Assembly: GCA_942486035.1 (NCBI GenBank)
Contig: CALNXK010000015.1
Span: forward strand, 2,793,001 to 2,857,000
Direction of reading: 5' to 3'
Source: Porites lobata
Lineage: Eukaryota; Cnidaria; Anthozoa; Scleractinia; Poritidae
DNA length: 64,000 bases
Shown: piece after piece, positions 57,701 through 64,000 of the stretch
Position numbering within the stretch: the first letter of the stretch is position 1
How the letters are laid out: each line of letters starts with the position of its first letter
Notes under the pieces: generated by a model
Told to the model about the DNA's origin: nothing
Database searches by the model: none
Seen by the model: only the letters and a program-made list of their open reading frames with translations
Made by a program: the position numbers and the translations under genes

Positions 57701-59644
57701 GTGCGGTCCCGTTTTGGTGACATTGCGTAGCACATTTATAAGAGATCCAGGCTCTAAAATTGCACTGTCAAGTGATTGAAACTGAGTTGGTAAAACCTTT
57801 AATTTTAGAAATCAATTCAATTAAATACAAGTGAATTTTTTATTTTACACTATATAGAACATTTGCACGAGTTATATTACAAATAGAAGAAGAAAGGGTA
57901 ATGAATAATTACTAGGCTAAGAAGAGGTAATGCACATATGTGTGCAGTGTCCAAAGTAGCGAAAGCTTCTTAGTTGGTCACCGCCACATTCAGATAAATG
58001 GCAGTGAAGAAGAAAATTAAAACCTCAAATTACATCAGTGATGGAGTATGCAGAGAAGAAGTAACATCAATTTTGCTTGATCAAAAGATAGTATTTCCAT
58101 TCTTTCTTAAAGTTAAAGTGAAAAGTCTTAAAATCTTAAACTTAAGTCATTTTTCAAATTGAAAAGAGCTAACCACCACACAAGAAACATAATGGCCGCT
58201 CTTGGACTAAATAAAATGCATATATTTTATCCAGCAGTGGACAACATAATTATCTGTAAAATTCCAAGTTGGGCAGTCAAATTGTAGCTATAGCAAACTG
58301 AATTCAAGTTCTAGTGAGGTGTATTTACTAACTGGGTTAGTTTTAACCTCTCAGCATTCTGCATAAGCCGTTAATTCAATTTGAGTAGTTTGTTAATGAC
58401 ACATAGTTGGCCTTGGAGAGTTCAAGATATATAATAAAATTGGGATGTTTACTAGTCCAAGCACACAATTGACTTGGTTACTTAAGCCCGTTTGTCAATG
58501 TCTGCTATGAAGCTAAATCTGTAATTAATATTAAAAGAATAAAACGAAACAAATGACTCATAACTTAGTTTACAAATTGTTCTGCAAGGAAGTGCAACTC
58601 CGTAAGGACTTAGTATTAATTTTCATTACGTTTCTGCCGCTGAAAAGAGGTCACGTATTGAATTGATAATTGAGAGCTCTAGATTTTCAAGGTATACTAA
58701 CTTTAACACAATATTCAAAGTAACTGCTTCGCACAAAGGTCGAGGAGAGTAGCTCTTTTCTAACTTTGAAATTGAAGTGCAATGTTTTGGTTATTCAAAT
58801 AAAGGCCATAGCGAAGATATTCTTTTCATAGATTAACCAGTCTCTTTTTAAAAGTGACATCACCTACTATGAATAAGTTTGGCAAATTGAATGATCATTT
58901 ATCCTCCAAAAGCTCGTGCTGGTTATACAGTTCGTTTATGTGGTGGAAGGAATTGGAATTGCGGTGAAACAGTTGTAGAATGTTCAAAATTTCGTATGCT
59001 ACAATTCACCTCAAAACAACACAACAAAATTACATACCGACTTGAGTGGCTTTGCAGTTTGTATTCATGCGAAAAGCTTCGACACTGCCGAAACAATTGT
59101 ATGTATAGTGTCTCGCTATCAATTGTTTCCTTGACAACGGTAATTCTTTGTTTTTAACATAGTAACTGCTCAAATTGCCGGAAGAAACTGTCCAAGGATT
59201 TCAAGGCGGGACTTCGAGCTTAGACTTCTGTAAAAGCCCAAAAGGTCAGGACCTGATAATGTTTTGAGCACATGCGACGGTACAGCAAACATTCATGCAG
59301 TTGTTTCAATGCAAAGTTATAAAAATTATCCCACAGTTGATTTTTTAGACACCTTTTTTTCTCTTTGAAATGATAGACCATTCCACATGCGATTAGCCTA
59401 ACGAAAACTTTGTTCAATCTATGGCTTTCTTACACTGTATCCTGAGCCTTTCGTTACCTCCTCTGTCCTGTTTAAAAGCGACATTTATTCCAAAATAGCT
59501 CGATTATTGTCTTTTCTAGAAAATTTTCCCTCAGGAATAAAAGAAATCTCAACGTGCTTGTAAATATAACAGGTTGCGAAAATGCAGCTTCAAGAGCTGA
59601 ACATTCGTGCTTTTCTTCCCAAAAATGTTGCGAGTGTTACAGCA
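54731..59644. other. Gene-poor stretch; one tandem duplication
   Basis: No supported gene. 55273-55630 is a two-copy direct repeat (see its own entry). Two exon-like open stretches bordered by acceptor and donor words (56139-56273, 56332-56402) are not phase-compatible with each other and are not called. 57.2-59.6 kb is AT-rich and featureless to my eye. Confidence 0.35.
55273..55630 (+). repeat. Two-copy direct tandem duplication (~170-185 bp units)
   Basis: Both units share the order GCTGGGT(CT/GT)CCTGTGCTTG, GTCGCCACAATCTTCGAGC, GGTTTTATTTTTT, T-run, CTTACCCTGAACACT, GTCTTTAATTATCGTGAAAG, CATTG, TTCAGATTAGGCCTC. The units start at about 55273 and 55443. The second copy has gained a (TA)n tract at 55550-55565. 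Confidence 0.8.
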
Positions 59645-59975
59645 GGAGCACCCAACGTCAATTTTCGGGAAATATCCGTTCGGAAGACGATTTGAGATCT
59701 AGAATTTTCGGAACATTTGTTGTAAATTTCTTGCTTGCCTGCCTCTCCTAGGATTTTCGAACATCTAAAAGATGCCATAACTCCCCATTTTTAATGGATT
59801 TTTACCCTAAAAAGGTCACTTAAAATTTTCGGGAGCCTTTTTTCTGGCTGAAATTTTCGACAAGGTAAGTTTTGATCCCTATACTTTTCGGATCACTAGA
59901 CTTTCAGCTAGGAAATCCGAACAGATGAAAAATTTTTAGGGATAAAAATATGCCTATATCTACCGTTTAAATACT

Positions 59976-61115
59976 CACTCACTCACTTGGTCGCCCGAAG
60001 GCGGGCAACCACTAGATCTTTCCACAGCCTCTTATCAGCCATCAGTACAGCAATCTCACTTGTTTCGAATGCCCCAGTATCCCTCTTAAGAGTGTCAAGG
60101 TATAGGTAGTATTCGGTCCTCCTCTCCCGCGATGACCATGTGTTGGCTCCCATAGGACTAATCAGTTCTGGGTACTTAGTTCTGGATGGCGATAACAGTG
60201 CCCCGCAAGTTGTAGTCTACGAGAGGCGATTTTGTTGCTGACTGCTGGTAGATCTCCGTACAGTTGTTGGTTTGGTATGTGGCTGCTCCAGTGGATGTTT
60301 AAAGCTTTTCGCAGCATCCTAGTGTATGTTCCATCCAACGAATTTTCTTGTGCTTTTGACAGAGCCCAGCTCTCGCACCCATAAAGTAAGATTGATTCGA
60401 TGGTGGCTATGAAGAATCTGATTTTCAAATCTTTACTCATATTGGACTTCCATATTTTCGTCATACCATTCAAAGCTCTCCAATCCTGTGCTTTCCTTGT
60501 GCTGATGTCTTTTTCTGAGTTATCAGCCCATGACCCTAAATATTTGAAGTCATCCTTCCATTCCAGATAAGTGCCATCAAATGTATGTAATGGTGTTGGA
60601 TCATCAATGTTATAAGCAACGGATTTTGTTTTCTTAGCATTCAGTACAAGGCCAACTTTCTTGCACTCTTTTTCTACTGTTAGCAGTAATTCCTGAGCTT
60701 GAGCTATTTCATCCGACAGTAGTGCTATGTCGTCTGCGAAGTCTAAGTCAGCAAGAACTACTTTGGGGTGTCTTCTTGATCTTCGAGGGGTGGTGGTAAA
60801 TCCCAACTCTTCTTCTTTCCCAGCCATAGCTTTTCTCATAGCATAGTCAAGCACGATTTTAAACAGGAAAGGAGCTAATGTGTCGCCCTGCAGTACACCG
60901 GTTGTGATGTCGAACATCTCTGTTTCTCCATCTGGAGAAAGCACTTTGGCCTTTGTATTCGTATACATCATCTCAATAGCTTGCAATAGGTTAGGTGAAA
61001 TCCCATAGGCTTTAAGAATACGCATCATTTTACCCCGATGAATTGAGTCGAATGCCTTCTTGAAGTCAATAAAAGTCATGACAGCTTCAATGTTATTTGC
61101 TTTAACTCCCTCGAT
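59976..61115 (-). mobile_element. 5'-truncated non-LTR retrotransposon with 12-bp target duplication
   Basis: Flanked by CGTTTAAATACT on both sides (59964-59975 and 61116-61127). Its minus-strand 3' end finishes in a short (AGTG)n tail (AAGTGAGTGAGTGAGT), the usual hallmark of target-primed insertion; the 5' part is missing. It encodes the C-terminal two-thirds of a reverse transcriptase (see the pseudogene entry). Confidence 0.9.
60162..61115 (-). pseudogene. Reverse transcriptase fragment of a non-LTR retrotransposon
   Basis: Open from the truncation point at 61115 to a stop at 60162, about 317 codons. It holds RT motifs FIDFKKAFDSIHR, GVLQGDTLAPFLF, the catalytic FADDIALLS and the following KTKSVAYN and FKYLGSW, then the CESWALSK and RMLRKALNIHW thumb/connection region typical of such elements. 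The stop looks premature. The same protein can be followed downstream after one frame change (LDTLKRDTGAFETSEIAVLM, then WKDLVVARLRATK) to a natural stop about 15 bp before the tail. So it has one nonsense change and one frameshift, besides the missing N-terminal part. Confidence 0.9.
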
Positions 61116-61188
61116 CGTTTAAATACTAAAATACATTTAACACCGCTATGTTTAAGAGGTTTTGAAATATATTCTCTTTGGGTGCTCC

Positions 61189-64000
61189 TTTTATGCAGGA
61201 CCAAGGAATTTGCCTCACCATCATTTCTTCAGCGACTCGTTAAGATCAGAAAGATCCTTAAGGGAGCTGTGTCGAGATTTTTTGGTATTGCAATAAAACG
61301 CTAAGAGGTCGAGACTAAAATAAGAACAAATTTACAGAAGTCATGGTTCAGTGTTGTCGATAACTCTTGTGCTGTGGGAAAATTATGTCCAAACCGATAT
61401 TGCTTTGTATTCCCCTTGAAAGAATCGCAAGATATCTTTTTCTTTTTAGAGTCGCTTTCAAAGTTAGCTCATCTTTGACCAAAAACGTTTGCAGCACACC
61501 ATGGCAGAGTTTTAGAGTTGGCTCCTTTTCGTTTTCATTCGTTATGGACACAATAAAATTTGAATTTACATCAGCAAACAGCTAAAGTTTAAGTCCCATT
61601 TAATTCTTTGTGTACTCAGCCAAGAAAAACAATAGGCAGTTACTAGATGAGGCTGAGTATGATCTGAAAACTGACGCTTGTAAAGGAATGTGTTTTCCCT
61701 AGGTGGATTTTACCCTGTAAGATCTCCATAACTCTTCAGATCATACGAAAGCCGAATCCAATAATTGTATTGGTATTCATTCAAAGTAATTCCACGGCCA
61801 ACTCGACATATAAAGGGACGTTAAGTCTAGCATATATTTATATCTTCATTCTATGTTTTATTCGTTTCACGGGTTAAGATGAACTCATCAAATTGGCCAA
61901 GTCCCAATGTGTCTTCATAGTTCAGTCGGAAAAAAAGCACTGCAGCGCACACGCAGAGACCATGGGTTCGAATCCCGTCGGGGTCCCGATATTGTTTGTG
62001 TTTGTTTTTGTTTTTATATTACTTGTTTGTTTGTTTGCTTTTTTTCGGATTAATTTGCAATTGCTTAAGTTGCACTTACCACTGCGACGATCATATCTTC
62101 ATTTAAATTTGTTTTTCCTCTGTTCACATGATCTTCATTCCAGATATTCTTTAAGTTGAGTTGTATTCTTGCTGTTCTTGCAATGTTTTTTAGGCAGCAA
62201 TTTGGCTATTCGTTCTTCGCAAAACGTGTGGTATTTTCCGCCATACTGCGTCCCCAGGGCTTCTCGGTCGCCGTCCTTTTTTCTGGCGTTTATCCTATAG
62301 TATTGACGTCAGTTTATCGGATATCGCAGACTTCTTCCAAATTTGGTCAACGCTTGCTGGTTATGAAAGACTAGCCGTCGGATTGAGCCAATCAGAGACG
62401 GAGAAAAATTTTCAATGAATGCTAATGACACTTGACCGGCTTTGAACAGCTGTTACTTTGTTCCATTATGAAATAATACTCAGAAAACAAAATCGTTCAA
62501 TGGCACTCAATTTAAGGCATTTTCAAGTACTCTTTCGCATTGGCACATACTAGTGATTGAATCATGCCGTACAAGGAGAAATACTACTCAACGCGATAAT
62601 AACCACCTTATAAGGTCAAATTGATTAAATTAATTTTCGAGGGTTCTTATGTTAATAACGCCTTAATCTCAGAAATTGGACATGGAGTTTAGAAACGGAT
62701 AAAGCACTGTGATCAGAAATTTACTTTCATTTACAATGGCTTAGAAAGAAAACAATCACTGATTTTACTTTCGGAAAGGCGTGGCTGTGTATACATTCGG
62801 GATACATGTATCATGTATTATTTTTAACCTAATCTTATAAATCACTTCTATAAATTGTCATGCCAAAATATACGTTAATGAACACAATTCGTGACTAGCC
62901 CTAACCTTGCGTCACACATATTAATCTACCAAGCTTAGCGTGACCGCCTGCTGAAAGTCGGCTGGGCTAATTTTCGCAATACTCTCCATGTCGCGATAAC
63001 CAGTTACGATTTCAAACGTTTGCGTTTAAATGAACTTATTTCTCGGTGCAGTTTATCTCTGGAGCCTGGCGGTTTGAATTACCCGTTTGAATTGCGGTTA
63101 AACCAAGCAAACAATTTTGGAACCAAAGCTTGCTTAAATTTGAAAGAGCTCACTAATTAGCTTCAACACTTGGGTTTCTCACTTCCGCAAGTGTCTGCTC
63201 TTGCGGTGACAGAAAGTGCTTCGTTCAGCAAGGTGAGTCGCAAATTGTCTTCTCCACCGATAGAATCTGTACTTAAAACACTTACACATTTCTTTCCTCG
63301 CTTTTGAAGCACCTCATTTCTACGGAACTGCGTGATTTTTAATTTCTATGCTTTGGGATCTTAAACCTCTAATCACCAAACATTTTGAAAATGAATTCGA
63401 TTTATATTTAGGTCGAAAAGAAACCAACTGACACAACGGGAAACTTCTGCTTAAAAGGTTTTAGCGGGTTAGTTAAATTTAGCTTTGCATCCTCTAGCTT
63501 TAGGTTTTAAATAACACATACCTATTTTTCATTCATTTCTAAATTAATACGTATTAAATTTATTTAAATTGATAAGTATTTAATTGAAAAACGTTTTATC
63601 TTTTTATTTCTTGACTTCGAAAACTAAAAAGTTTGACTGAAAACATTCGCTACTAGCTAGAATATGAATGGTCACAATGTAAAGTTCACATGCGAAACTT
63701 TGAATTTTATTCGAAGATAACTTCAGAGGGTTTAAAGAACCACTTCGTGTAAGCACGGTATTCAAAACATCTTGAGCCATGGACAGTTTCACAAACATCT
63801 TTTATTATCAATAGCTCTCACTGAAAGGCCGGTTTGGTTTTCGCATGCTGTTATCAGCAATCTTTATTGTCTATCGGAATTGCCTTGAAGCTGTTCATGT
63901 TGAATGTCGGTGTGCATTATATCTTACTTATTCACTGCTACCTGCGTCAGAGGTCATGATATGTCTTCACGTGTCCCGGCTAACTGTTTTCATAACTTGT
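61189..64000. other. No gene seen; possible 5' UTR donor near the end
   Basis: AT-rich. A sequence around 63180-63231 (GCTCTTGCGGTGACAGAAAG...TTCAGCAAG|GTGAGT) looks like a non-coding first exon ending at a good donor, and might belong to a plus-strand gene beyond the window. This is a guess. Confidence 0.25.
61905..61988 (+). other. tRNA-like sequence (pseudogene or SINE head)
   Basis: ATAGTTCAGTCGG resembles an A box and CATGGGTTCGAATCCCGTCG a B box with a good T-arm (ATGGG/CCCGT). The acceptor stem does not pair and the anticodon stem is irregular, so this is not a functional tRNA gene. A TTTG-rich tail follows. Confidence 0.45.

Larger units (their letters stand above)
59645..61188. mobile_element. 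CACCCAA-ended element split by a retroelement
   Basis: Ends GGAGCACCCAACG and TTTGGGTGCTCC are inverted. The left part (59645-59975) and right part (61116-61188) align, in inverse orientation, with the intact relative at 12832-13217, sharing for example GGAAATCCGAACAGATGAAA and ATATGCCTATATCTACCGTT. The interruption is the retroelement 59976-61115. Confidence 0.8.

Noticed and set aside
58891..59157. 88-codon plus-strand open frame with many cysteines
   Set aside because: No splice context, no recognisable motif and AT-rich surroundings; likely chance.
61905..61988. Functional tRNA gene
   Set aside because: A-box- and B-box-like words exist but the acceptor stem does not pair and the anticodon arm is irregular.

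Overview
This is a window of a eukaryotic, invertebrate animal genome: AT-rich, with small exons separated by long introns, consensus GT-AG splice sites, and dense decayed transposable elements. The gene content (a PX-domain/pseudokinase PXK orthologue, a single-MAGE-domain NSMCE3 orthologue, a multi-finger C2H2 factor) is metazoan. The repeat spectrum (many short foldback elements, tRNA-derived SINEs, a 5'-truncated non-LTR retroelement) fits a cnidarian, most likely a stony coral. That taxonomic call is inference from repeat style and protein divergence and was not searched.

Layout. 1-9 kb: repeats plus the possible 5' end of an unidentified plus-strand gene (4905-5137). 9.1-19.9 kb, plus strand: a C2H2 zinc-finger gene of six exons (the first tentative), 643 aa, with one N-terminal finger resembling that of ZNF341, a proline-rich middle, and finger clusters in the last two exons. 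20-23.6 kb: foldback elements. 23.6-39.6 kb, minus strand: a complete 20-exon PXK gene (556 aa: PX domain, degenerate kinase domain, proline-rich linker, WH2 motif). 39.84-50.37 kb, plus strand: a complete 11-exon NSMCE3 gene (271 aa, MAGE domain), the SMC5/6-complex subunit. PXK and NSMCE3 are head to head with only 256 bp between start codons, so they probably share a bidirectional promoter. 50.4-64 kb: mostly gene-poor, with a tentative two-exon gene of unknown function (52.56-54.23 kb), tandem repeats, and a retroelement inserted into an older inverted-repeat element (59.6-61.2 kb).

The exon phases of PXK and NSMCE3 all join without a break and reconstruct whole proteins, so those two models are strong. 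The most interesting structural biology is in the mobile DNA: a family of foldback elements with TAGCCTG/CAGGCTA ends, several copies of which carry 9-bp target-site duplications (Mutator-like), and several nested insertions that can be ordered in time. I saw no operon, CRISPR array, phage or other prokaryotic system, and no clear evidence for an entirely new biological system.
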